A stretch of 64,000 nt of DNA from Flavobacterium sp. N1736 (GTDB taxonomy: Bacteria; Bacteroidota; Bacteroidia; Flavobacteriales; Flavobacteriaceae). Every line of letters begins with the position of its first letter. The first letter of the stretch is position 1. The stretch spans positions 1,054,001 through 1,118,000 of the forward strand of contig NZ_CP109994.1 in assembly GCF_025947065.1 (NCBI RefSeq). Reading direction: 5' to 3'. Below are positions 17,125 through 26,016 of this stretch, in pieces. Under the pieces are notes generated by a model. That model was not told where the DNA came from. It ran no database searches and worked only from the letters and a program-made list of their open reading frames with translations. The position numbers and the translations under genes are program-made.

Positions 17125-18336
17125 ATGAGAAATTTACAAGAAAACCATCAGGGTTTTAGCACCAAATTAGCGTTTGCATTAATTCCGTTATCGGGATTTG
17201 CAACAGATATTTATTTACCATCGCTTCCGGCAATGGCAAAAGATTTACATGTTTCGGCAGGAGCAATTCAGCTTTCGTTAGTTTTTTTTATGTTCAGTCT
17301 TGGTATAAGCCAGGTTTTTATAGGAAGTATTCTGGATAGTTTCGGACGTTTTAAAATTAGTATTGCGTCGCTTGCCGTTTTTTCACTAACCAGTTTCGTT
17401 ATCGCATTGGTGCCGGATATTTATGTTATTTATGCCATGCGAATTATTCAGGGAATCGCCATTGCCTTTATTGTAATTGCCAAACGAGCCTATTTTGTTG
17501 ATCTTTATTCCGGAGAAAAACTAAAAAGCTACATTAGTTTATTTTCGATTATCTGGGCTTGTGCACCTATTATGGCGCCGTTTTTAGGAGGATATTTAGA
17601 AAACAGTTTTGGCTGGCGATCAAACTTTTATTTCCTTGGCGGATTATCATTGGTTTTTTTAATTCTTGAGCTTTTGTATAGCGGAGAATCTTTAAAATAC
17701 TTTCATGAATTTAAACTAAAGTCTATTGCACAAACGTACTCAAGTATCTTAAAATCAGCTGATTTTACTTTAGGAATTATAATTTTGGGTATTTGTTTTG
17801 GTCTCGTTGTAGTTTATAGTTTATCAAGTCCGTTTATTGTAGAACGCGTATTTGGATATTCGGCAATTACTACAGGTTACAGTTCTTTACTGTCCGGTTT
17901 AGCGGTTATGATGGGCGGAATCACTGCTAAATCTCTTATTCATAAACCTTTGGTAAAAAAAGTAACAATTGCAGTTGCTGTGCAGTTAACATTGGTTTTA
18001 CTTATGATTTTTACTTCTTCGATAGCGAGTAATATTTATACTTTAATCGCTTTTACAATGGGAATTAATATGTGTGGCGGTTTTATATTTAATATTATTT
18101 ATGGGTATTGTTTAAGCCGTTTTTCTAAAAATGCAGGTGTTGCAAGCGGTCTTACAGGCGGTGCAACATATATGGTAAGTTCAATATTCAGCTACGGATT
18201 TGTTAATTTATACGCCGTTAAAAGTCAGTTTTTATTAGGGTTAACAAACATTTCACTGATCTTTATTATTGGTATTATTTTTATCGTTTTCAACAGATAC
18301 AGAGCGGTGCATCTTGCAACTGTTAGTGTGAAATAA
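17125..18336 (+). CDS. MFS drug exporter, Bcr/CflA type
   Basis: A 403-residue inner-membrane transporter with about twelve hydrophobic helices. The N-terminal block LIPLSGFATDIYLPSLPAMA and the loop GSILDSFGRFKI (motif A region) are typical of the Bcr/CflA drug-resistance branch of the major facilitator superfamily, which exports drugs by proton antiport. It is preceded by a TetR gene and carries the same operator, so expression is probably induced by the exported compound. Substrate is unknown. A strong bidirectional terminator follows, shared with the convergent EamA gene. Confidence 0.93.
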   Translation: MRNLQENHQGFSTKLAFALIPLSGFATDIYLPSLPAMAKDLHVSAGAIQLSLVFFMFSLGISQVFIGSILDSFGRFKISIASLAVFSLTSFVIALVPDIYVIYAMRIIQGIAIAFIVIAKRAYFVDLYSGEKLKSYISLFSIIWACAPIMAPFLGGYLENSFGWRSNFYFLGGLSLVFLILELLYSGESLKYFHEFKLKSIAQTYSSILKSADFTLGIIILGICFGLVVVYSLSSPFIVERVFGYSAITTGYSSLLSGLAVMMGGITAKSLIHKPLVKKVTIAVAVQLTLVLLMIFTSSIASNIYTLIAFTMGINMCGGFIFNIIYGYCLSRFSKNAGVASGLTGGATYMVSSIFSYGFVNLYAVKSQFLLGLTNISLIFIIGIIFIVFNRYRAVHLATVSVK

Positions 18337-18360
18337 TTAAAAGGAAATTCTAAATAAAAT

Positions 18361-18402
18361 AAAAAATCCAAATTCCAATATGCGTTGGAATTTGGATTTT
18401 TT
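18361..18402. terminator. Bidirectional terminator
   Basis: 18-bp perfect arms (18361-18378 and 18385-18402), AAAAAATCCAAATTCCAA and its complement, with a 6-base loop and A/T runs on both ends. It lies between the convergent MFS and EamA genes. Confidence 0.9.
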
Positions 18403-18423
18403 ATTTTCTTATTTTACTTGGTT

Positions 18424-19308
18424 TTATCTTTTTTGAAGGTTCATTAAAACAACGGCGAAGAGAATCAAAATTACACCAATCCATTGCAGAAAACCGACAG
18501 GTTCATCAAGTACAATATATGCGATTGCTATAGAAACGGGAATTTCGACAGAAGCAACAATTGCGCCTAAACCCATTCCTGTTAAAGGCATTCCTTTGGT
18601 AAAAAGCAACGGCGGAAGTATGGTTCCAAACAAAGAAAGCATGATTCCCCAACGCAGAAAAATAGCAAACGAAAATTGGGAATTAATGGACGAATAAAAA
18701 ATAAAAGCCACCACAATACATCCTCCCAAAATCATAAAAAGGCTTCTTTTTAGTACAGGAAAATGGAGTTCGACATTGTTTGATGAATACATGGTTGCCG
18801 TATAAGACATCGCAGCCAAAATACCGAATGCAAATCCTTTCCAGTTTATAATTACTGATTCTTCAAGCAGGTTAGTGGCAAGTAATGTTCCTGCCAAAAT
18901 GATGCAGACAGAAATAATTTTACGCATTTCCGGCATTTTTTTATGCACCAGCATTTCAAAAATAACGCCCATCCAAACGGTTTGCATTAATAATACAATG
19001 GCGACGCTTACCGAAATATATTGAACGGCGAGGTAATAAAAAGTGCTCGTTAATCCTAATGAACTTCCTGCAAGTATCAATTTAAAAACACTTTTTAATC
19101 CTGAAGTTTCGGGTTTTGCTACCGATTTTTCTCTGCGAAATAAATTTAGGATTAAAAGTCCCAGAAAGCCAAGAAAATATTGTGACATTGTTACTTCGGC
19201 GGTAGTAAAACCTTCTTTATATGCTATTTTTACAAAAGTGGCGAGCATGCCGTAACTTGTGGCGCCAAGTGCAACATAAAGACTTCCTTTAAGTACATTA
19301 TTTTTCAT
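18424..19308 (-). CDS. EamA/DMT-family transporter
   Basis: A 294-residue membrane protein with about ten predicted helices arranged as two EamA halves. The N-terminal half (GSLYVALGATSYGMLATFVKIA) and C-terminal half (LDEPVGFLQWIGVILILFAVVL) show the usual repeat. Family members export amino acids or metabolites across the inner membrane. It starts 30 bp after the azoreductase stop on the same strand, so the two form an operon divergent from a MocR-type regulator. The substrate is unknown. Confidence 0.9.
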   Translation of the reverse strand: MKNNVLKGSLYVALGATSYGMLATFVKIAYKEGFTTAEVTMSQYFLGFLGLLILNLFRREKSVAKPETSGLKSVFKLILAGSSLGLTSTFYYLAVQYISVSVAIVLLMQTVWMGVIFEMLVHKKMPEMRKIISVCIILAGTLLATNLLEESVIINWKGFAFGILAAMSYTATMYSSNNVELHFPVLKRSLFMILGGCIVVAFIFYSSINSQFSFAIFLRWGIMLSLFGTILPPLLFTKGMPLTGMGLGAIVASVEIPVSIAIAYIVLDEPVGFLQWIGVILILFAVVLMNLQKR

Positions 19309-19338
19309 TATTGTATTTTATTTATCAAAGTTAAAGCC

Positions 19339-19980
19339 TTAAAAAAGTTCGCTGTCAATAAGAAATTTTATCTTTTGATGTGCATTTTCTGTAGTTTGTT
19401 TCAATATTTCCTGATCCAGCGATGATCCGTTAACAGCCACAATATGAATATTATGAATTCCCATCATATTGAGAACCGTTTTTAAATAATTGCTTTGAAA
19501 ATTCATGTGTTCGTTAAATTCTCCCTTTTCGTAACCATTGGAACCTCTTGAAAGCAACAAGAAAACGGTTTTGTTTTCGAGTAATCCAATGTATGGATTT
19601 TCGACATTATCAGGATTAAGTTTCCAGGTTTCGTTTACTCTTAAAACCTGATCGATATACGCTTTTAGGGCACTTGGAATTGACCAGTTATACATTGGCG
19701 CGCCAATAACAATAATATCCGCCTGATGCAATTCTGCAATATAAATATCACTTTCCTGCAACGCTTTTTTCTCGTCTTCAGATCTTGTATTTTCAGGTTT
19801 AAAAGCTCCTGCAATCCAGTTTTCACTGATGTGAGAAACAGGATTATTTCCCAGTTCACGAAACCTGATAATGGCATTGTTTTGCGTATTTTCCCAGTGA
19901 TCAACGAATACTTCAGTAAGATTTCTGCTTTTAGAATTAAGCGTTCTTGCGCTTGAATTAATGACTAATATGTTTTTCAT
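19339..19980 (-). CDS. azoR: FMN-dependent NADH azoreductase / quinone reductase
   Basis: A 213-residue flavodoxin-like oxidoreductase. It has the FMN phosphate-binding start (ILVINSSARTLNSKSR), the APMYNWSIPSALKAYIDQVLR segment characteristic of AzoR, and LLSRGSNGYEKG near the flavin ring. AzoR enzymes reduce azo dyes and quinones with NADH and protect against quinone stress. Cytosolic homodimer by family. It is the first gene of an operon with the EamA transporter and is divergent from a MocR regulator (78-bp spacer), the likely controller. The gene symbol is by family resemblance. Confidence 0.9.
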   Translation of the reverse strand: MKNILVINSSARTLNSKSRNLTEVFVDHWENTQNNAIIRFRELGNNPVSHISENWIAGAFKPENTRSEDEKKALQESDIYIAELHQADIIVIGAPMYNWSIPSALKAYIDQVLRVNETWKLNPDNVENPYIGLLENKTVFLLLSRGSNGYEKGEFNEHMNFQSNYLKTVLNMMGIHNIHIVAVNGSSLDQEILKQTTENAHQKIKFLIDSELF

Positions 19981-19997
19981 TTTTTAATAATTTTCTA

Positions 19998-20027
19998 CAA
20001 AAGTATCGTCATTTTGGATTAAATTTG
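19998..20027. promoter_or_regulatory. Divergent azoR / mocR promoters
   Basis: Minus-strand TACTTTTG (complement of 19998-20005) faces azoR and plus-strand TAAATTTG (20020-20027) faces the MocR gene; both fit TAnnTTTG. A TTGG...CCAA inverted element containing GTATAC spans about 20014-20036 and could be the MocR operator. Confidence 0.55.
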
Positions 20028-20058
20028 TATACCAATTTTTATAAAAACTACAGCCCAG

Positions 20059-21522
20059 ATGCTACCTTATAAATCATTAATTCAAATTGATCGAAACGCT
20101 CCCGTTACTATTTATATTCAGGTATGTAACAGCTTTATATCCTTGATTACCAACGGTACATTGCAGCCTTCAGACATATTGCCAAGTTCGCGTATTCTGG
20201 CAGAATTAATTGGTATTAACAGAAATACGGTAAAATTGGCTTATGAAGAACTGATTAGTCAGGGTTGGGCAGAATCTGTAGAGCGAAAAGGTGTTTTTGT
20301 ACTTTCGAAACTGCCTGTAATTTCAAAAAATAAACTTCCTGAAACGAATAAAAATACCGGTAAACAAGAATCTTTTTTGTGGACTAATAAGTTTAAAAAT
20401 GCAGGTCCGGGCAGGAATTTTCAAAGATCCGGTCTTGCTATAGACGATGGTTTTCCTGATGTACGTTTGGCGCCGGTAGATCAGCTTATGCGTGAATATC
20501 GAAGTCTTTCGAAGAAGTTTTACGGAAAAAATTTCCTTAAATACGGAAGTTCAAAAGGATCAGAACATCTTCGGGTTTCTATCTCAAATTATCTTTTGAA
20601 TACCAGGGGCTTAGCTGTTTCTTCTGAAAATATCGTGATTACAAAAGGAAGCCAGATGGGAATTTACCTTACGGCACAATTGCTTTTAAATACCTCCGAT
20701 ACTGTCGCTGTAGGAATTTCAAATTATAGTTTTGCCGATGATACTTTCAAATATTCCGGCGCGGGTTTAATTCGTATTCCTGTTGATGCCAGCGGAATGG
20801 ATATTGATTATTTGGAGGAAATACTGCAAAAGCAAAAAATAAAAGCGGTTTACATTATTCCGCATCATCATTTTCCAACAACGGTAACGCTGAGTATGGA
20901 ACGCAGGTTAAAATTATTAACCCTTGCCAAAGAATACCGTTTTGCGATTATTGAAGACGATTATGATTTTGATTATCATTACGAGAATAAACCGTATTTG
21001 CCTCTTGCGAGTATCGATCATCATCATAATGTCATATATATTGGTTCTATTTCCAAGACATTTGCGCCGGCTTTACGAATTGGTTTTATGACGGGACCTT
21101 TAGCATTTATTGATGCTGTGGCTTCTTTAAGGGGATTGATTGACAAACAGGGCGATACGCTTCTGGAAGATGCATTTTCTGTATTGTTTAATAATGGTGA
21201 AATGGAAAGACATTTTCGTAAATCGTTAAAAATCTACAAACAGCGTCGAAATCTTTTTTGTGATATACTGCAATCTGACTTTAAAGATGTTATTGAATTT
21301 GAAATGCCCGAAGGCGGACTTGCGATCTGGTCGAAATTTGATTCTAAAATTGATTTAATAAAAATGTCTGAAAACGCTCTAAAAAACGGACTTTCTATAG
21401 ACAATGGAAATTTTTACAAAAACGAATCTTTCGCTGCCAATGCGATGCGATTGGGTTTTGCTTCTCTTGACGAAAAGGAAATGGTGAAAGCACTGGATAT
21501 TCTTAAAAGGGTAACCCAGTAA
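20059..21522 (+). CDS. MocR/PdxR-type regulator (GntR wHTH + aminotransferase fold)
   Basis: A 487-residue PLP-dependent transcription factor. Residues about 12-83 form a GntR winged helix (LPSSRILAELIGINRNTVKLAYEEL). Residues 130-480 form a fold-type I aminotransferase domain with EDDYDFDYHY and the PLP lysine at 333 in SISKTFAPALRIG. MocR proteins bind direct or inverted repeats near divergently transcribed genes and sense PLP or amines. Here the divergent operon encodes azoreductase and an EamA transporter, the probable targets. PdxR-like control of vitamin B6 genes is less likely because none is adjacent. Confidence 0.93.
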   Translation: MLPYKSLIQIDRNAPVTIYIQVCNSFISLITNGTLQPSDILPSSRILAELIGINRNTVKLAYEELISQGWAESVERKGVFVLSKLPVISKNKLPETNKNTGKQESFLWTNKFKNAGPGRNFQRSGLAIDDGFPDVRLAPVDQLMREYRSLSKKFYGKNFLKYGSSKGSEHLRVSISNYLLNTRGLAVSSENIVITKGSQMGIYLTAQLLLNTSDTVAVGISNYSFADDTFKYSGAGLIRIPVDASGMDIDYLEEILQKQKIKAVYIIPHHHFPTTVTLSMERRLKLLTLAKEYRFAIIEDDYDFDYHYENKPYLPLASIDHHHNVIYIGSISKTFAPALRIGFMTGPLAFIDAVASLRGLIDKQGDTLLEDAFSVLFNNGEMERHFRKSLKIYKQRRNLFCDILQSDFKDVIEFEMPEGGLAIWSKFDSKIDLIKMSENALKNGLSIDNGNFYKNESFAANAMRLGFASLDEKEMVKALDILKRVTQ

Positions 21523-21703
21523 ATTTTCTGGGCTAGTCTTTATTTTAAAATTGGCATATTTTACACCCAGATTGTTGTTCTAATTTTGCTCAAAAGAAAT
21601 AGAAATGAACACATCTTAAAAACAATCGGGTTTTACTTATTCTACCTGCACATATCTCCTTAATTGGAAAACATTTATATCCGTAAATTTTGTACTTGCA
21701 AAA

Positions 21704-22159
21704 ATGAAAATAGAAAATGTTATAAAAACAGCAACGGTATTGTCTTTAAATAAAAAGGCTTTATTGAATATCATTTATACGCACCATTTGCTGACCGAAA
21801 ATTTTAATGAGATTTTAAAGAAATACGATTTGTCTCCGGAACAATATAATGTTTTGAATATTCTAAGAAGCAAAAACGGGAAACCGCTTAATATGTTTGA
21901 AATTCAGGAGCAAATGATTTCAAAGGCAAGCAATACGACTCGTTTGGTAGATAAATTGCTTTTAAAGGGATATATAACGCGTGAAGTCTGTAGTAAAAAC
22001 CGAAGAAAGATAGATGTATTTATAACAAAATCCGGTGTTGAAGTTTTGACAGATTTAAAACCCGTAATACACATTTACGAGCAAAAACTATCTCAAAATC
22101 TGACATTCGAGGAATTGGAAAATCTTAATTTTCTTTTGGAAAAATACAGAAATACGTAA
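21704..22159 (+). CDS. MarR-family regulator
   Basis: A 151-residue winged-helix regulator. The DNA-binding core reads LSPEQYNVLNILRSK then FEIQEQMISKASNTTRLVDKLLLKGYITREV, followed by the beta-wing CSKNRRKIDVFITKSG, in the usual MarR order with a C-terminal dimerisation helix. No redox cysteine pair of the OhrR type is evident, although a Cys precedes the wing. It stands 43 bp upstream of the AhpD-like gene, so it is probably co-transcribed with it and may repress the pair. Ligand unknown. Confidence 0.92.
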   Translation: MKIENVIKTATVLSLNKKALLNIIYTHHLLTENFNEILKKYDLSPEQYNVLNILRSKNGKPLNMFEIQEQMISKASNTTRLVDKLLLKGYITREVCSKNRRKIDVFITKSGVEVLTDLKPVIHIYEQKLSQNLTFEELENLNFLLEKYRNT

Positions 22160-22202
22160 CATAATTAATTTAAATAAACAATAATCACATAAAATTTTAA
22201 AA

Positions 22203-22637
22203 ATGAAAACACGAATTCACATTGACAAAGTAGAGCCTGCAGGATATAGCGCAATTCTTGGACTTGAAAAATTTATTGAAAGCACTTCATTAACACGCAC
22301 GCATAAAGAACTGATCAAAATTAGGGCTTCGCAAATAAACGGATGTGCTTTTTGTATCAATATGCATACAAAAGAGGCGCGTATTGCAGGTGAAACAGAA
22401 CAACGTATTTATGCTTTAAACGCGTGGCGCGACACGCCATTTTTTACCGATGAAGAACGTGCCATTTTAGCGCTGACAGAAGAAGTTACTTTAATTAGCA
22501 ATCATGTAAGTGATGAAACTTATGAAGCAGCAGCAAAAGTTTTGGACGAAAAATACCTTGCACAAGTAATTTTGGCTATTATTACCATTAATGCCTGGAA
22601 CAGAATTGGGATTACAACAAACCTTATTCCGGCTTAA
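22203..22637 (+). CDS. AhpD-like carboxymuconolactone decarboxylase family protein
   Basis: A 144-residue protein of the alkylhydroperoxidase AhpD core family. Active-site motif INGCAFCINMH with Cys48, Cys51 and His55, followed by ALTEEVTLI and the C-terminal AIITINAWNRIGI. Such proteins are thiol-dependent peroxidases or carriers of reducing equivalents; many with this CxxCxxxH are uncharacterised. It follows a MarR gene at 43 bp, in keeping with control by oxidative or xenobiotic stress. Cytosolic, no signal peptide. A palindromic terminator follows. Confidence 0.92.
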   Translation: MKTRIHIDKVEPAGYSAILGLEKFIESTSLTRTHKELIKIRASQINGCAFCINMHTKEARIAGETEQRIYALNAWRDTPFFTDEERAILALTEEVTLISNHVSDETYEAAAKVLDEKYLAQVILAIITINAWNRIGITTNLIPA

Positions 22638-22657
22638 TATTTAATTTTATCGTTAGT

Positions 22658-22690
22658 AAACCCGACAGGTTTTTAAAACCTGTCGGGTTT
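22658..22690. terminator. Palindromic terminator (AAACCCGACAGG family)
   Basis: AAACCCGACAGGTTTT and its reverse complement (16-bp arms, 1-base centre) followed by TGTTTTTT. The element at 49837-49869 is the exact reverse complement. It ends the marR-ahpD transcript and faces the convergent HExxH-protein gene. Confidence 0.85.
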
Positions 22691-22744
22691 TGTTTTTTAG
22701 CTACTATTGTCATTTTGATAATCTGTGGCAAAATGAATTACCAT

Positions 22745-23803
22745 TTATTGCGTTTTAGTTTTGAAAAAGACAGCCATATTAGGATAAAAGCTTTTAAAGT
22801 TTGGATATGTATTTCTTGAAGATTCATATTCTCCTAAAAGTGAAACCAGATCTTTTGTCCACACAAAACCTTTTTTCATTTGTTTTTGAGTTTCTTCCTG
22901 AATTTCTTCTTCTTTATTTTTGTGATCAATCATATATCGAACCACCGAAGCTCTGATTATCGATTCATTTATCACGCTTTGCCATTCTTCGTAACCTTCA
23001 GATTTCATGCTGTTTTTTTCTCTTTCCAACAAAATTTCTCCGCTTGACTGAAGTTGGGTTTCAATGCTTTTATCCTCTAATAAATGATCGACAAAAGAAT
23101 GGTTAAATTCATGGATTAAATAAGATAAATAAACATCTTTAGGAAATAAAGCTTTGCCGTTTTCATCAAAAGTCCACGAACCCATAATGGCATACACCAG
23201 TTTCTTTTTGCTAACCGGTTTTACGCTTGGTCCATAATTGGCGCCTCCATTACTAAGTCCTATAATTACTTTATAGTCAACATCCTGATCTCCGTAATAA
23301 TCCAGATACCATTGCTGATCAAATTCTGTAACAGACTGATTAAATTGCTTTGTAGCTTCGGCGTAAAGTTTTGCGTGTTCCTTAAAAAAAATATCGAATT
23401 TAGATCGCTCATAAAAGTCATTTAATAGTGCAACAAATTTTACGGCATCTTCCATGTCCCATTTATCCGTTAACGAACTTTCGGATTCTTTTATAAAGAC
23501 AAATTTATTATTTGTAAGCTCCAAATTTACAGCAAGATACATCACTCTTGAAAAACCTATATTTTTTTTGTCTGCCAGTTCTTTTGCGTAGGCGATAAGA
23601 GGATCATTTTTATAAACATCAAAATACGAATGAATATCGGCTACATAATTCTTTGCTAATTTCATGTTATATTCGGGATTTCCGGCAAGTCGGAACACGA
23701 TACTTAGCAATTCTACTCGTTTGTCAACGGTTGATTCTACCTTTTTTTTCGCGGAAGCAAACGAACAAACAAAGAGTAAACAAAATGCAATGGTCAATTT
23801 CAT
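22745..23803 (-). CDS. Secreted DUF4932-like protein with HExxH metallopeptidase motif
   Basis: A 352-residue exported protein with signal peptide MKLTIAFCLLFVCSFASA (cleavage near 18). The central motif LSYLIHEFNHSF has His231-Glu232-x-x-His235, a zincin HExxH signature, and Glu280 in VINESIIRASVV is a candidate third ligand 45 residues later. Overall it resembles DUF4932 proteins of Bacteroidota, which have no known substrate. It is a single-gene unit, convergent with the AhpD-like gene and divergent from an esterase. Metalloprotease activity is inferred from the motif. Confidence 0.78.
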   Translation of the reverse strand: MKLTIAFCLLFVCSFASAKKKVESTVDKRVELLSIVFRLAGNPEYNMKLAKNYVADIHSYFDVYKNDPLIAYAKELADKKNIGFSRVMYLAVNLELTNNKFVFIKESESSLTDKWDMEDAVKFVALLNDFYERSKFDIFFKEHAKLYAEATKQFNQSVTEFDQQWYLDYYGDQDVDYKVIIGLSNGGANYGPSVKPVSKKKLVYAIMGSWTFDENGKALFPKDVYLSYLIHEFNHSFVDHLLEDKSIETQLQSSGEILLEREKNSMKSEGYEEWQSVINESIIRASVVRYMIDHKNKEEEIQEETQKQMKKGFVWTKDLVSLLGEYESSRNTYPNFKSFYPNMAVFFKTKTQ

Positions 23804-23909
23804 ATTGAGGTTTTTAGATTAGAATGTCAAAGTTAACTATGTATTTCAATTTCTTTCTTATAAAAATTATAGTATTTTATTGTATTTTCGTTTAGATGAA
23901 ATACAAAAT

Positions 23910-25064
23910 ATGAAAAAAGATATTTATAAATTTACTTTTTATGTTTGTGGAATATTTTTATTTCTTTTTCCAAAACATGCAGTAGGACAAATAATTGACT
24001 CAATTCCTTCGGCCAATCAGCAACAGATTTTAATTCATTCTAAAGCGATCAACGAAGACAGGACAATTTGGATTCATACACCTCCGGAATACAAAACTTC
24101 AACAGATACTTATCCGATTCTTTATTTGCTTGACGGTGGAAGTCATTTTAAATATGTCTCTGAAATGGTCGATTTTCTTTCTGGTTTTGAGACCAATTTT
24201 ATTTCAAAAATGATTATTGTAGCAATTCCAAATACAGAACGCGGCAGGGATTTTACACCACGATTTGATTTAAAAGAAAATGGTGCAGACAATTTTCTAA
24301 GTTTTATAAAAGACGAACTTGTGCCGTACATTGATAAAAACTACAGGACTCAGCCTTATCGAATTCTTGAAGCGCATTCATTGGGCGGACTTTTTGGAAT
24401 TTATGCAAACGAAAAATCACCAGACTTATTTCAGGCTTTAATCGTTATTAGCCCGGCTTTGACAGGTGATAAAAACAGAGAGAAAGTAATGGATGATTTC
24501 AATTCTTATCTTAAAGAAAATAAACAGCTTTCGAGAAAGATTTTTGTAACTATAGCCAATGAAGATACACAAGCGGTTGATTTGCTAACGAAACAATTAA
24601 AAATGTCTGCTCCAAAATCTTTTGAATGGAGTTATAAAGAATACAAAGAAGAAAATCATTTTTCTGTACCTTATAAAAGTATGTACGACGGACTTAGGTT
24701 TATTTACCGTAATTGGCATACTGAAGCTTTTCTTAATCCAAATAAAATTTTATATACAGACATAGAAAATCATTTTAAAAAATTGTCCAAAGAATTTGGT
24801 TACACCATAAATCCCACGGAAGATTTTATAAATCAGTCTGGTTATCAGCAGCTTCGTTTTAAACATATTGAAGAGGCGATAGCATTTTTTAAGGAAAATG
24901 TTAGATTACATCCAAATTCATTTAATGTTTATGATAGTTTGGGAGAAGCCTATATGATAAATGGACAGAAATCTTTGGCAATTGAAAATTATGAAAAATC
25001 AATTACTATAAATCCGAATAATGAAAATGGGAAGGAAGTGATAAAGAAATTAAAGAGCAAATAA
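23910..25064 (+). CDS. Exported esterase of the IroE/Fes-type alpha/beta hydrolase family with C-terminal TPR
   Basis: About 384 residues from the ATG at 23910; the longer frame begins with TTG, and MKKDIYKFTFYVCGIFLFLF gives a signal peptide. The hydrolase domain (about 35-275) has YPILYLLDGG, the nucleophile elbow EAHSLGGLFG and a likely catalytic His in ENHFSVPYK, as in the esterase D/enterochelin esterase-like family. The last ~60 residues hold a tetratricopeptide unit (LGEAYMINGQKSLAIENYEK). It may hydrolyse siderophore or acyl esters in the periplasm. Forty-one bp upstream of the methyltransferase gene on the same strand. Confidence 0.85.
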   Translation: MKKDIYKFTFYVCGIFLFLFPKHAVGQIIDSIPSANQQQILIHSKAINEDRTIWIHTPPEYKTSTDTYPILYLLDGGSHFKYVSEMVDFLSGFETNFISKMIIVAIPNTERGRDFTPRFDLKENGADNFLSFIKDELVPYIDKNYRTQPYRILEAHSLGGLFGIYANEKSPDLFQALIVISPALTGDKNREKVMDDFNSYLKENKQLSRKIFVTIANEDTQAVDLLTKQLKMSAPKSFEWSYKEYKEENHFSVPYKSMYDGLRFIYRNWHTEAFLNPNKILYTDIENHFKKLSKEFGYTINPTEDFINQSGYQQLRFKHIEEAIAFFKENVRLHPNSFNVYDSLGEAYMINGQKSLAIENYEKSITINPNNENGKEVIKKLKSK

Positions 25065-25105
25065 TTTTATATCTTAGCTAATAACACAATTAAAAGCAAT
25101 ACAAA

Positions 25106-25873
25106 ATGCCTTGGAATCCCGACATCTACAACAAATTCAAAAACATTCGTTATCAGCCTTTTTATGATTTAATCGATTTTATTAAGCCGATGGAATTCAT
25201 GAAAGCCATTGATTTAGGTTGCGGAACAGGCGAACAAACGGCTATTTTGTCCGATAAATTTCCGGAAGCTATTTTTTTGGGAGTTGATTCTTCTGATGAA
25301 ATGCTGGAACAGTCGAAATCTCTGGAAACGGATAATTTGCATTTTCGCAAAGCAACTACAGAACAAACCATTGACTCTGGCGAAAAATGGGATTTAATTT
25401 TTAGTAATGCCGCTTTGCAATGGTCGGATGATCATGAAATATTGTTTACTAAATTGATCGAATTGGTTAATTCAAAAGGGCAATTTGCGGTACAAATGCC
25501 TGTTCAGCCGGAAAATAAACTCAATAAAATTCTTTCTGATTTAGTCGATGAAGAACCATTTAAGTCTTATTTAAACGGTTTTAAAAGAGATTCGCCCGTT
25601 TTGAGTATTGATACTTATGCGCAAATACTTTTTGATGGCGGACTCGAAGATATTCAGATCATGCAAAAAGTATATCCCATTATTGCCAATGATCACGATA
25701 CGCTTTATAATTTTATTTCAGGATCTGCATTGATTCCTTATATAGAAAGGCTGGAAGGGGAGCAAAAAGAACTTTTTATCAAAACATATAAGGAGAGAAT
25801 TGCGCTTGATTTTCCTAAACTTCCTGCGATATATTCGTTTAAAAGGCTTTTGCTTTATGGAAAAAAAGTATAA
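25106..25873 (+). CDS. tam: Trans-aconitate 2-methyltransferase-like SAM methyltransferase
   Basis: A 255-residue class I methyltransferase. SAM-binding motif I is AIDLGCGTGEQTA (about 34-46), acidic ribose-binding LGVDSSDEML follows, and IFSNAALQWSDDHE is the Tam-type motif (compare SNAxLQW). The start MPWNPDIYNKF also matches Tam, which methylates trans-aconitate to relieve inhibition of aconitase. Cytosolic. It follows the esterase gene by 41 bp and ends before a very long hairpin shared with the convergent PepSY gene. Family assignment is strong; the substrate is by analogy. Confidence 0.87.
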   Translation: MPWNPDIYNKFKNIRYQPFYDLIDFIKPMEFMKAIDLGCGTGEQTAILSDKFPEAIFLGVDSSDEMLEQSKSLETDNLHFRKATTEQTIDSGEKWDLIFSNAALQWSDDHEILFTKLIELVNSKGQFAVQMPVQPENKLNKILSDLVDEEPFKSYLNGFKRDSPVLSIDTYAQILFDGGLEDIQIMQKVYPIIANDHDTLYNFISGSALIPYIERLEGEQKELFIKTYKERIALDFPKLPAIYSFKRLLLYGKKV

Positions 25874-25901
25874 ATGATGCAAAGTTTTTTGCTGTAAATT
25901 A

Positions 25902-25995
25902 TTTCACGCAGATTTTAAAAAGATTTAAGCAGATTTTTTTTAATTAAAGATTTGCTCAAATTATCTGCTTAAATCTTTTTAAAATCTGCGTGAAA
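25902..25995. terminator. 33-bp-arm palindrome between convergent genes
   Basis: 25902-25934 (TTTCACGCAGATTTTAAAAA...) and 25963-25995 are perfect reverse complements over 33 bp, with a 28-base loop. It is of the same CACGCAG family as 8560-8784. Position between convergent genes suggests it doubles as a bidirectional terminator. Confidence 0.85.
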
Positions 25996-26016
25996 ATTTT
26001 TTACCGTACTTTGCGG

